DNA from: an uncultured Dyadobacter sp.
Lineage (GTDB): Bacteria > Bacteroidota > Bacteroidia > Cytophagales > Spirosomataceae
Reading direction: 5' to 3'
Length of the DNA: 5,787 nucleotides
Assembly: GCA_946481035.1 (NCBI GenBank)
Contig: CAMLNK010000306.1
Location: forward strand, 1-5,787
A program made the translations under genes and the position numbers. Under the pieces are notes generated by a model that searched no databases, was not told the DNA's origin, and was given only the letters and a program-made list of their open reading frames with translations. Positions 1-5,787 of this stretch are shown here, piece after piece. Every line of letters starts with the position of its first letter. Position 1 is the first letter of the stretch.

Positions 1-1060
1 CTCCCGCGCCCATACGCCAGCTCCCCATGAGCGCCGACGCGCTACCTGTGTGCTTGCGGAAAGGTGCCAGCGAAAGCGCCGAGGCATTAGGCCCGGTAAG
101 TCCCTGGCCTGTGAGGAATACGAACATCATTCCGATGAGTGAGAACAGCCCGAACCAGTTGTTATACACGCCGACGATCAGGAACAGGCCTACAATGCTC
201 TGATAAATGAGTGTGAAGCGAATGATCTGCTCGCTGGTGTATTTTTTAAGTAAAAAGTGGTTCAGCTGGGTAGAGCCGATCATGGCAACTGCGAGAAAAG
301 CGAAAATCCAGCCGTATTGCTGTTCGGAAACTTTATAGATGTTCATAAACACATCCGAAGAGCCTGAAATATAGGCAAACGGCGCTGCCGTGGCCAAACC
401 GCCCGCAAGCGTGTAAATCAAAAACTGCGGCTGCGAAATGACCGTGGCATATCCGCCCAATACCGCTTCCGGACGAAGGGAAACGCTGGTATCGGCACTC
501 CGGCCGGTAGGCAGGAAAAAGTAAATGGCTGTAATAATGAGGCTGACGATCCCCGCCAGAATCACGAAGATCCAGTACCAGGCGATAGAAGCTGTGACGT
601 AACCGCCTACCGTAGGGGCGATCATCGGTGAAACGGCGATAACCAGGGTGATCAGCGAAAACACTTCCGCACGCTTGTCAGCAGGAAAAAGGTCGCTTAC
701 CAGCGCCTGTGATGCTACAAGGCCTACACACCCTCCCATTGCCTGGAAAAAGCGCATGGCGATCAGTGCATCCACCGAGGAGGTCATGGCACAACCAAAC
801 GATGCGATCACGTAAAGCACCAGCCCGGCATACAATGGTTTCTTGCGACCAAAGCGATCGAGCAGCGGGCCATAAAGCACTTGCCCGATACAAATACCAA
901 TCAGATAGCTCGTTAGCGAAAGTTGTACTTTGTCGATAGTGGTTTTCAGGTCCGACGCGATGCGCGGGAAGCCTGGAAGGTACATATCAATGGAGAACGG
1001 ACTGACTGTCGCCAGCGATCCGAGGATCAGGATTATAAAGAAATATTGCTTACGGCTCAT
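1..1060 (-). CDS. Bcr/CflA-type MFS drug-efflux transporter (C-terminus cut off by the window edge)
   Basis: This encodes an inner-membrane proton-coupled antiporter of the major facilitator superfamily, DHA1 branch, Bcr/CflA type; members export drugs and other small molecules. I translated 353 residues from the ATG at 1060; the frame is open to the left edge, so about 50 residues (roughly the last two helices of a ~400-residue protein) are missing. Helix 1 ends in DMYLPGFP (residues 25-32), the family hallmark. The MFS motif A is GQVLYGPLLDRFGRKKP (59-75), with D68, R69, G71 and R72 in place. RFFQAMGG follows at 103-110, and helix 5 has SPMIAPTVGG (144-153), the antiporter motif C region. 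TGSASALMG near 338-346 matches the usual family sequence before helix 11. No other in-frame ATG precedes this start before a stop at 1106-1108. It is divergent from the hydrolase gene. The family is confident; the substrate cannot be predicted. Confidence 0.93.
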   Translation of the reverse strand, partial: MSRKQYFFIILILGSLATVSPFSIDMYLPGFPRIASDLKTTIDKVQLSLTSYLIGICIGQVLYGPLLDRFGRKKPLYAGLVLYVIASFGCAMTSSVDALIAMRFFQAMGGCVGLVASQALVSDLFPADKRAEVFSLITLVIAVSPMIAPTVGGYVTASIAWYWIFVILAGIVSLIITAIYFFLPTGRSADTSVSLRPEAVLGGYATVISQPQFLIYTLAGGLATAAPFAYISGSSDVFMNIYKVSEQQYGWIFAFLAVAMIGSTQLNHFLLKKYTSEQIIRFTLIYQSIVGLFLIVGVYNNWFGLFSLIGMMFVFLTGQGLTGPNASALSLAPFRKHTGSASALMGSWRMGAG

Positions 1061-1080
1061 GGACTTACATTCATTCAATA

Positions 1081-1109
1081 CGAATTTAACGGGTATGCGA
1101 GCACATTAA
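1081..1109 (-). promoter_or_regulatory. Weak candidate promoter for the MFS transporter gene
   Basis: On the minus strand TAAATTCG (1081-1088) matches the Bacteroidota -7 element TAnnTTTG at all but one fixed position. An 18-base spacer upstream is TTA (1107-1109), an imperfect -33 TTG. The implied start of transcription, near 1074, leaves a very short leader before the ATG at 1060. The two half-matches in AT-rich DNA could be chance. Confidence 0.22.
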
Positions 1110-1164
1110 GTTCCTGCATTTCAATAAGTGCAACAATTTCATTAATCTGCAATAAAACAGCCCG

Positions 1165-1180
1165 GGCAACCGGTGTTACC
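1165..1180. repeat. Imperfect inverted repeat in the divergent intergenic region
   Basis: GGCAAC (1165-1170) and GTTACC (1175-1180) form an inverted repeat with five of six positions paired and a 4-base centre (CGGT). It sits between the two divergent genes and overlaps the place where the -33 element of the hydrolase promoter would be. A dimeric regulator could bind such a site, but no regulator gene is in the window and an imperfect repeat of this length arises easily by chance. Confidence 0.2.
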
Positions 1181-1206
1181 ATTACTCCGTATTTTGTATA
1201 TATTTA
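1176..1206 (+). promoter_or_regulatory. Candidate promoter for the dienelactone hydrolase gene
   Basis: TATATTTA at 1199-1206 matches the Bacteroidota -7 element TAnnTTTG except for the last base, and is identical to the -7 candidate of the hppA promoter. It lies 38 bases before the hydrolase ATG, much as the hppA element lies 42 bases before its ATG. The -33 element is poor: TTA at 1176-1178 with a 20-base spacer. The similar geometry supports the -7 assignment, while the upstream half is uncertain. Confidence 0.35.
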
Positions 1207-1244
1207 ATATCACAATCCTAACTGTTCACTTCAAATCTGTACAC

Positions 1245-2093
1245 ATGAAAGCTATTTTTATCCTGGTGACCATCTTCCTTCTGAAAATGAACCTGCCTGC
1301 TCGGGAAGTAACCCCAGCCGCGATTCCGCTTTGCCACATGCCTGCTAATGCAATGTCGGAACTGGCTGCCAACCCGGATTTCCGGATGCTGCACGAAACG
1401 CCCGTCGCATTCCGTTACCAGGGTGCCGGCGAAACCGTCACTTTCCCGACGTCGGATGGCAAAACTGCTTCCGGTTTTCTGCTTAAATCCCCGAAAAAGT
1501 CCGACAAGTGGCTTTTTGTGTACCAGGAATGGTGGGGATTGAACGACTATGTGAAACAGGAAGCTGCCAAGCTGCACAAAGATCTCGGCGACGTGAACGT
1601 GCTTGCACTGGACATGTACGACGGCAAGGTGGGTACGACACGCGAAGAGGCTGGTAAACTAATGCAAAGCGCCCCTGCAGAGCGCCTTGCGGCAATCACC
1701 AAAGGCGGAATCCAATATGCGGGCTCCAATGCAAAAATCGCCAGCATCGGTTGGTGCTTCGGCGGCATGCTCTCATTGCAGAATGCGATTGCAGGTGGCA
1801 GCCAGGTGGTAGGCTGCGTAATGTATTACGGCCGTCCTGAAACCGACGTTGACAAATTGAAAAAGCTTAACACCGACGTGCTGGGCATTTTCGGCAGCCA
1901 GGACCAGGGCATCCCGCCGGCCGCCGTCGCCAAATTCGAAGAAGACATGAAAGCCGCGGGCAAGAAAGTAACCATCAAAATGTACGACGCCGTCCACGCT
2001 TTCGCCAACCCCAGCAACCCGAAATACGACGCAAATGCCGCTGCGGATGCCTATAAATTGTCGCTGGAATATTTGAAGAAGAAATTGGGGTGA
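1245..2093 (+). CDS. Dienelactone hydrolase family protein, alpha/beta-hydrolase fold, possibly exported
   Basis: This encodes 282 residues of a dienelactone hydrolase (DLH) family enzyme. The founding members hydrolyse dienelactone to maleylacetate in chloroaromatic degradation, but many relatives have unknown ester or lactone substrates. The cysteine nucleophile is C171 in GWCFGG (169-174). The triad is completed by D220 in GSQDQGI and H251 in AVHAFANP, and E95 in YQEWWGLND fits the glutamate that controls the cysteine in classical DLH. The protein is about 45 residues longer than classical DLH (~236). The extra part starts with a basic residue and a hydrophobic run (MKAIFILVTIFLL), resembling a signal peptide, though K14 interrupts it and there is no clear cleavage site or lipobox. 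I chose the ATG at 1245 because it begins directly with this leader; an in-frame ATG at 1173 would precede the candidate promoter. No aromatic-degradation genes are adjacent, so the substrate is open. Confidence 0.9.
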   Translation: MKAIFILVTIFLLKMNLPAREVTPAAIPLCHMPANAMSELAANPDFRMLHETPVAFRYQGAGETVTFPTSDGKTASGFLLKSPKKSDKWLFVYQEWWGLNDYVKQEAAKLHKDLGDVNVLALDMYDGKVGTTREEAGKLMQSAPAERLAAITKGGIQYAGSNAKIASIGWCFGGMLSLQNAIAGGSQVVGCVMYYGRPETDVDKLKKLNTDVLGIFGSQDQGIPPAAVAKFEEDMKAAGKKVTIKMYDAVHAFANPSNPKYDANAAADAYKLSLEYLKKKLG

Positions 2094-2120
2094 TTTAAAA
2101 TGAGTCCTACCTTAAAGTAA

Positions 2121-2147
2121 CAAAGCCCGGCTCATCGCCGGGCTTTG
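2121..2147. terminator. Bidirectional hairpin terminator between convergent genes
   Basis: CAAAGCCCGGC (2121-2131) pairs perfectly with GCCGGGCTTTG (2137-2147) around a 5-base loop, giving an 11-bp GC-rich stem. It lies 28 bases after the hydrolase stop and 20 bases beyond the hppA stop. The flanking AAA/TTT sits inside the stem, so each strand ends its hairpin with CTTTG. Neither strand has a long U-tract after it, so efficiency may rely on the stem itself. Confidence 0.8.
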
Positions 2148-2166
2148 CCTATCATTCAAGAGAAAA

Positions 2167-4398
2167 CTACTCTCCTTTCTTTTCAAGACGTAATACCGGA
2201 GTAGCGGCTTCGGCATTCTCATCAGCATGGGCAGCGACTGTCACAGCTTGTACCTTTTCATCCACCTTGACGCTTGTGGCACCGTGCGAACCGTTTCCGA
2301 TATGCGGGGCGATTACGAGGGATACGATCGACATCAGTTTAATGAGGATGTTCATCGAAGGACCCGAGGTGTCTTTGAACGGATCCCCAACAGTGTCGCC
2401 GGTTACGGCAGCCTTGTGCGGTTCTGATTTTTTGTAGTAGGTCTCACCATTGATCACCACCCCTTTTTCAAACGACTTCTTAGCATTGTCCCAGGCGCCG
2501 CCGGCGTTGTTTTGGAAAATACCCATCAATACACCTGAAACAGTTACCCCCGCCAAAGTTCCGCCCAGCACTTCCGGGCCAAAAAGGAAGCCTACGAGTA
2601 CTGGCACGATGAGGGCGATCAGGCCCGGCGCTACCATTTCCTTAATGGATGCCTGGGTTGAAATCGCTACGCATTTGTCGTATTCCGGCTTGGTAGTCCC
2701 TTCCATAATGCCCGGCAGCTCGCGGAACTGGCGGCGAACTTCTTCCACCATTTTCATAGCTGCACGCCCTACCGCGGCAATCGCAAGAGAGGAGAATATG
2801 AACGGGATCATTGCTCCGACGAACAGGCCTGAAAGCACATTCGCTTTGTAAATGTCAATGGAATTGATCCCCGCTACACCGCAAAATGCAGCAAACAATG
2901 CAAGGGATGTCAATGCAGCAGAAGCAATAGCGAAGCCTTTACCGGTTGCTGCGGTGGTGTTGCCCACTGCATCCAGAATATCGGTACGGCCGCGAACTTC
3001 TTCCGGTAAATGCGCCATTTCGGCGATACCACCTGCATTATCCGCAATCGGGCCGAATGCGTCGATCGCGAGCTGCATGGCCGTTGTAGCCATCATACCC
3101 GCCGCAGCAATGGCCACACCGTACAAACCGGCTACTTCATAGCTAAGGAAAATACCCGCCGCCAATACCAAGGTAGGGATCACCGTAGATTCCATACCGA
3201 CTGAAAGCCCCCCGATAATGTTGGTAGCGTGGCCGGTAGACGACTGATTTACAATTGATTGAACGGGACGTTTACCCATTGCAGTATAAAACTCGGTCAC
3301 CATCGACATGATAGCGCCTACAATCGAGCCAAGGAGAATCGCCCAGTACACGTCCATCGCGGTAAAATCGACACCGCGGATATTCAAATTACCCTCCGGC
3401 AGCATCCACATCGTAAGCGGGTAGCTTACCACCAGAACCAATATGATCGATCCCCAGTTACCGCGGTTCAATGCAGCCTGGACATTACCGTGATCGTCGC
3501 TCACGCGTACGAGGAGCATACCGATGATCGAAGAAATCAAGCCCACACCGGCAATCACCATCGGCAGAAGGATCGGTGCAATGCCTCCGAAGTTGTCGGT
3601 ACCCTGCGCCACAATTTCGCGGCCGAGTACCATTGTAGCCAGAATCGTCGCAACATAAGATCCGAAAAGGTCGGCGCCCATACCGGCCACGTCGCCCACG
3701 TTATCACCTACGTTGTCGGCAATGGTAGCGGGGTTACGCGGATCGTCCTCGGGGATACCGGCCTCTACCTTACCCACGAGGTCGGCACCAACGTCGGCCG
3801 CCTTGGTGTAGATACCACCGCCCACGCGTGCAAAAAGGGCAATCGACTCGGCACCGAGCGAGAAGCCTGCAAGTACTTCAAGCACACGCTCCATCGGAAG
3901 GCCGTTGACGTCGGTGCTATCGCCCACGAAAGTGGAATACAGCACGATGAACAAACTGCCCAACCCCAGTACCGCAAGGCTCGCTACGCCGATCCCCATC
4001 ACGGAACCGCCCGTAAACGACACTTCCAGCGCTTTGGTAAGGCTCGTACGCGCCGCCTGCGTGGTACGCACGTTCGATTTGGTGGCGATATTCATGCCGA
4101 TATACCCTGCAAATGCAGAAATAAAGGCCCCTACCAGAAACGATACGCCAATAAAGACGCTTGAATTTTCAACCAGTGTACCGGAGTAACCCAGTATCAC
4201 ACTCACAATCAAACCAAAAACAATGAGTACACGCCATTCGGCTTTCAGGAAGGCCAGGGCACCGTCTGCAATTGCGTCCGCTATGGTTTTCATTTCAGGA
4301 CTTCCCCCGTCCTGCCGGACAACCCAGCCTCTTTTGAAGAACATAACCAGCAAGCCAACAAGGCCTAACGCCGGCACTAAATAGGTAATGTAACTCAT
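2167..4398 (-). CDS. hppA: Membrane-bound ion-pumping pyrophosphatase (K+-dependent, probably H+-pumping)
   Basis: This 743-residue inner-membrane enzyme hydrolyses cytoplasmic PPi and uses the energy to pump ions outward. The length and about 16 hydrophobic segments fit the family. The catalytic motifs are intact: DVGADLVGK (202-210), EDDPRNP (217-223), DNVGDNVGD (228-236), D243 in [20 protein letters not shown] (446-457), [12 protein letters not shown] (630-641), [11 protein letters not shown] (666-676) and K687 in NILIKLM. A483 and G486 in [10 protein letters not shown] mark the K+-dependent branch, since K+-independent enzymes have Lys and Thr there. Helix 6 has no glutamate at D243+3 (G246) or D243+7 (A250), but helix 5 has E184 in LGAESIALF, where Ser or Ala is usual. 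This is the pattern I recall for Flavobacterium johnsoniae-type K+-dependent H+ pumps. A polar tail of about 40 residues follows the last helix. No other in-frame ATG lies before an upstream stop at 4429-4431. The family is certain; the ion is inferred. Confidence 0.97.
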   Translation of the reverse strand: MSYITYLVPALGLVGLLVMFFKRGWVVRQDGGSPEMKTIADAIADGALAFLKAEWRVLIVFGLIVSVILGYSGTLVENSSVFIGVSFLVGAFISAFAGYIGMNIATKSNVRTTQAARTSLTKALEVSFTGGSVMGIGVASLAVLGLGSLFIVLYSTFVGDSTDVNGLPMERVLEVLAGFSLGAESIALFARVGGGIYTKAADVGADLVGKVEAGIPEDDPRNPATIADNVGDNVGDVAGMGADLFGSYVATILATMVLGREIVAQGTDNFGGIAPILLPMVIAGVGLISSIIGMLLVRVSDDHGNVQAALNRGNWGSIILVLVVSYPLTMWMLPEGNLNIRGVDFTAMDVYWAILLGSIVGAIMSMVTEFYTAMGKRPVQSIVNQSSTGHATNIIGGLSVGMESTVIPTLVLAAGIFLSYEVAGLYGVAIAAAGMMATTAMQLAIDAFGPIADNAGGIAEMAHLPEEVRGRTDILDAVGNTTAATGKGFAIASAALTSLALFAAFCGVAGINSIDIYKANVLSGLFVGAMIPFIFSSLAIAAVGRAAMKMVEEVRRQFRELPGIMEGTTKPEYDKCVAISTQASIKEMVAPGLIALIVPVLVGFLFGPEVLGGTLAGVTVSGVLMGIFQNNAGGAWDNAKKSFEKGVVINGETYYKKSEPHKAAVTGDTVGDPFKDTSGPSMNILIKLMSIVSLVIAPHIGNGSHGATSVKVDEKVQAVTVAAHADENAEAATPVLRLEKKGE

Positions 4399-4440
4399 GC
4401 TATGATCAACGATTTGGTTAAATGGTTCTTATAATTCTCG

Positions 4441-4469
4441 TAAATATAGAGAAAGGCACCTCATAACAA
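4441..4469 (-). promoter_or_regulatory. Bacteroidota-type promoter for hppA
   Basis: On the minus strand TTG (4467-4469), an 18-base spacer and TATATTTA (4441-4448) fit the Bacteroidota sigma-70 consensus TTG ... TAnnTTTG, with only the final G replaced by A. The element lies 42 bases upstream of the hppA ATG, giving a leader of about 35 bases. I see no Shine-Dalgarno sequence in the leader, which is AT-rich as is usual in this phylum. Confidence 0.55.
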
Positions 4470-4548
4470 AATCGGAAAACCGCTATTTTTGATCAATTCG
4501 TATAGATTTTATAAACTTTCGGAGAGTTTTCAAGCCATTTTCAAAGCA

Positions 4549-4560
4549 TTATCCGGATAA
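4549..4560. repeat. Perfect 12-bp palindrome upstream of hppA
   Basis: TTATCCGGATAA is identical to its reverse complement. It lies about 80 bases upstream of the hppA -33 element and next to a short imperfect 11-base tandem repeat (TTTTCAA starting at 4527 and 4538). It could be an operator, but roughly one 12-bp palindrome is expected by chance in a window this long. Confidence 0.2.
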
Positions 4561-4575
4561 CAAACTGGCTCTCAA

Positions 4576-4612
4576 GGAATAACAGAAACTGCTGGTAAAC
4601 GGTAGCCAGCAG
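4576..4612 (-). terminator. Probable intrinsic terminator after the glycosyltransferase gene
   Basis: Read on the minus strand, CTGCTGG (4612-4606) pairs with CCAGCAG (4595-4589) around a 10-base loop, followed by the U-rich run TTTCTGTTATTCC. It lies 70 bases after the glycosyltransferase stop and ahead of the hppA promoter, so it would separate two transcription units pointing the same way. The stem is modest (7 bp) and the tail imperfect. Confidence 0.55.
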
Positions 4613-4681
4613 CGATTTAATAGAATAATAAAATGAATAATTTGGGATAATCAACGAAAAGCAAGCCCAAAAATGCCCCAT

Positions 4682-5787
4682 TCAGTGCTTCGAACGAACC
4701 ACGCCAAGCAGTAGAAAACTGGCGGCAAAACCAACGATCCCGGCCGCCACTGCAAGGAGTGTGCCACCGAAAACATATTGTACAAAGTTGACATGAATGG
4801 ATTCCAGCGTCAGATTGTCACTGGAAGTAAGCTGCACCCCATTGCGGTAAAACAGCCCGCCGAACTTGTAGCTTGCGTAAACAATGAATGGGATTGCCGG
4901 AGGGATACTTATGTGCGCAGCAGTAACGAAAAGCACCTTGTTCATCCGGAAGTATATCGAAAGCGGTATCCCGACCATCAGCTGAAAACCCCAGATCGGC
5001 ACAATGCCCATGAAGAACCCGAAACCGATCGATTTGGCCTTACTGAGATTGGTTTCGCCCGGCTTCATCGCCTCGTCGCGGATGATTTTCCAGAGGCCCT
5101 TCTTTTTGATGTATCGAAACAGCCGTTTCGGTAAATAATAGACCAGCGTAAGCGTCACGAGCCAGGTATTGAGAATGCTGATGCGGGTGAAATCGCGGAA
5201 CGGACGGAAATGCGTCACGCGCTCGTCTTTGTCGTAAATCACCTGGATATTGATCGGCACGATAGGCACGTCTTTCCAGGCCATTTTGACGATCACTTCG
5301 ATTTCCGTTTCGAATTTCGTCGTGAAAAGCGACATTTTTTTCAGCGGCCCGAGCGGGTACAGGCGAAAGCCGGTTTGCGTATCGGGCAATGTGAGCCCAG
5401 TTTCGAATGTGAACCAGAAATTAGAAAACTTATTCCCGAAAGAGCTCTTGCCCGGCACGCCTTCCTGCGCCATATTCCGCGAGCCCATGAGCAATGCACC
5501 GGGGTTTTGGATGGCAGCCTCGATGAAAAGCGGGATATCGGACGGCAAATGCTGGCCGTCGGAGTCGATCGTGATCGCATTTTCAAAACCCAGACGTATG
5601 GCTTCGGCAAATGCTTTTCGTAAGGAAAAACCCTTTCCTTTGTTCACCCCATTGTCCAGCACGCGGATTTTAGCGCCATAGCCGGCGAGGATCTGCGTCG
5701 TATCATCGGTAGAACCGTCGTTTACCACAATCACCTCCTGCCCGACCGCATATTGCAGCACGCCGTCGATCACCCGCCGCAATGTAT
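4682..5787 (-). CDS. Family 2 glycosyltransferase fused to a DUF2062 membrane domain (N-terminus cut off by the window edge)
   Basis: The frame is open to the right edge, so the true start, with the first 10-15 residues of the GT2 fold, lies outside; 367 complete residues are visible. Residues below are numbered from the TTG at 5782, which is internal and not a start. The N-terminal half is a GT-A, polyprenyl-phosphate sugar transferase-like domain: VIVVNDGSTDDT (17-28) binds the nucleotide sugar, NKGKG (47-51) follows, IDSDGQH (72-78) holds the metal-binding DxD, and GSRN (100-103) and DTQTGFRLYP (134-143) match the acceptor side of this group. The C-terminal half (about 245-360) is a DUF2062 domain with GFFMGIVPIWGFQ (255-267), NK (281-282) and ISIPPAIPF (291-299), and several membrane helices; another hydrophobic stretch lies at about 202-218. 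It probably moves sugar onto a lipid carrier at the inner membrane; donor and acceptor are unknown. Confidence 0.9.
   Translation of the reverse strand, partial: TLRRVIDGVLQYAVGQEVIVVNDGSTDDTTQILAGYGAKIRVLDNGVNKGKGFSLRKAFAEAIRLGFENAITIDSDGQHLPSDIPLFIEAAIQNPGALLMGSRNMAQEGVPGKSSFGNKFSNFWFTFETGLTLPDTQTGFRLYPLGPLKKMSLFTTKFETEIEVIVKMAWKDVPIVPINIQVIYDKDERVTHFRPFRDFTRISILNTWLVTLTLVYYLPKRLFRYIKKKGLWKIIRDEAMKPGETNLSKAKSIGFGFFMGIVPIWGFQLMVGIPLSIYFRMNKVLFVTAAHISIPPAIPFIVYASYKFGGLFYRNGVQLTSSDNLTLESIHVNFVQYVFGGTLLAVAAGIVGFAASFLLLGVVRSKH

Noticed and set aside
678..1207. Short open frames (678-893 minus; 709-939 and 923-1207 plus) overlapping the MFS gene
   Set aside because: The MFS frame runs without interruption from 1060 to the left edge with family motifs throughout, so these are shadow frames.
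1173..1244. A 24-residue upstream extension of the hydrolase from an ATG at 1173
   Set aside because: That start lies before the candidate -7 element at 1199-1206 and would bury the signal-like leader that begins at the ATG at 1245.
2450..3142. Two adjacent plus-strand open frames (2450-2851 and 2852-3142) opposite hppA
   Set aside because: They lie antisense to catalytic regions of hppA, look like compositional by-products (many Ala, Pro, Thr, Ser) and have no credible promoter or domain.
3259..4164. A 301-residue open frame on the plus strand, inside hppA on the opposite strand
   Set aside because: It is fully antisense to an unmistakable, motif-rich hppA. Its product is rich in His, Arg and Thr with no recognisable domain, as expected from reading conserved GC-rich codons backwards.
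4527..4544. Short tandem repeat TTTTCAA with an 11-base period
   Set aside because: Only two imperfect copies in AT-rich intergenic DNA; nothing sets it apart from chance.
5210..5681. Overlapping plus-strand open frames opposite the glycosyltransferase
   Set aside because: They mirror the conserved GT2 domain on the other strand and show no protein family features.
5780..5782. TTG at 5782 as the glycosyltransferase start
   Set aside because: The frame stays open to the window edge, and a GT2 domain needs the first beta strand (usually ending PxYN), which must lie further upstream.
1..5787. Search by eye for tRNA, rRNA, CRISPR, insertion sequence ends, riboswitches or a new multi-gene system
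   Set aside because: No such structure was seen; the window consists of four familiar gene families in separate transcription units.

Overview
The window looks like chromosomal DNA of a Bacteroidota bacterium, most likely in the Cytophagales (a Dyadobacter/Spirosomaceae-like lineage is my guess, from recognition of the proteins rather than a search). The reasons are a roughly balanced base composition, no clear Shine-Dalgarno sequences ahead of the genes, a Bacteroidota-style promoter (TTG, 18-base spacer, TATATTTA) ahead of the pyrophosphatase gene, and protein types common in that phylum: a K+-dependent membrane pyrophosphatase with its gate glutamate in helix 5, a dienelactone hydrolase with an N-terminal leader, and a glycosyltransferase fused to DUF2062.

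Layout, left to right. Positions 1-1060 (minus) hold a Bcr/CflA-type drug-efflux MFS transporter whose C-terminus is cut off by the left edge. A 184-base divergent intergenic region (1061-1244) separates it from a dienelactone hydrolase family gene on the plus strand (1245-2093). A strong hairpin at 2121-2147 lies in the 73-base gap between this gene and the convergent hppA-type membrane pyrophosphatase gene (2167-4398, minus). A 283-base intergenic region (4399-4681) carries a good candidate promoter for hppA and, nearer the next gene, a hairpin with a U-rich tail that probably ends the upstream transcript. From 4682 to the right edge (minus) lies a family 2 glycosyltransferase with a C-terminal DUF2062 membrane domain; its first residues are outside the window.

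The four genes look like separate transcription units, not one pathway. The pyrophosphatase recovers energy from PPi made in biosynthesis by pumping ions across the inner membrane. The glycosyltransferase probably acts on a lipid or polyprenyl carrier at that membrane. The MFS pump exports small molecules. The hydrolase may act outside the cytoplasm, but its substrate is unknown. I see no mobile element, CRISPR array, tRNA, rRNA, toxin-antitoxin or phage-defence gene, and no evidence of a previously undescribed system. The points most worth a second look are the relocated ion-gate glutamate in the pyrophosphatase, the GT2-DUF2062 fusion and the possibly exported dienelactone hydrolase.
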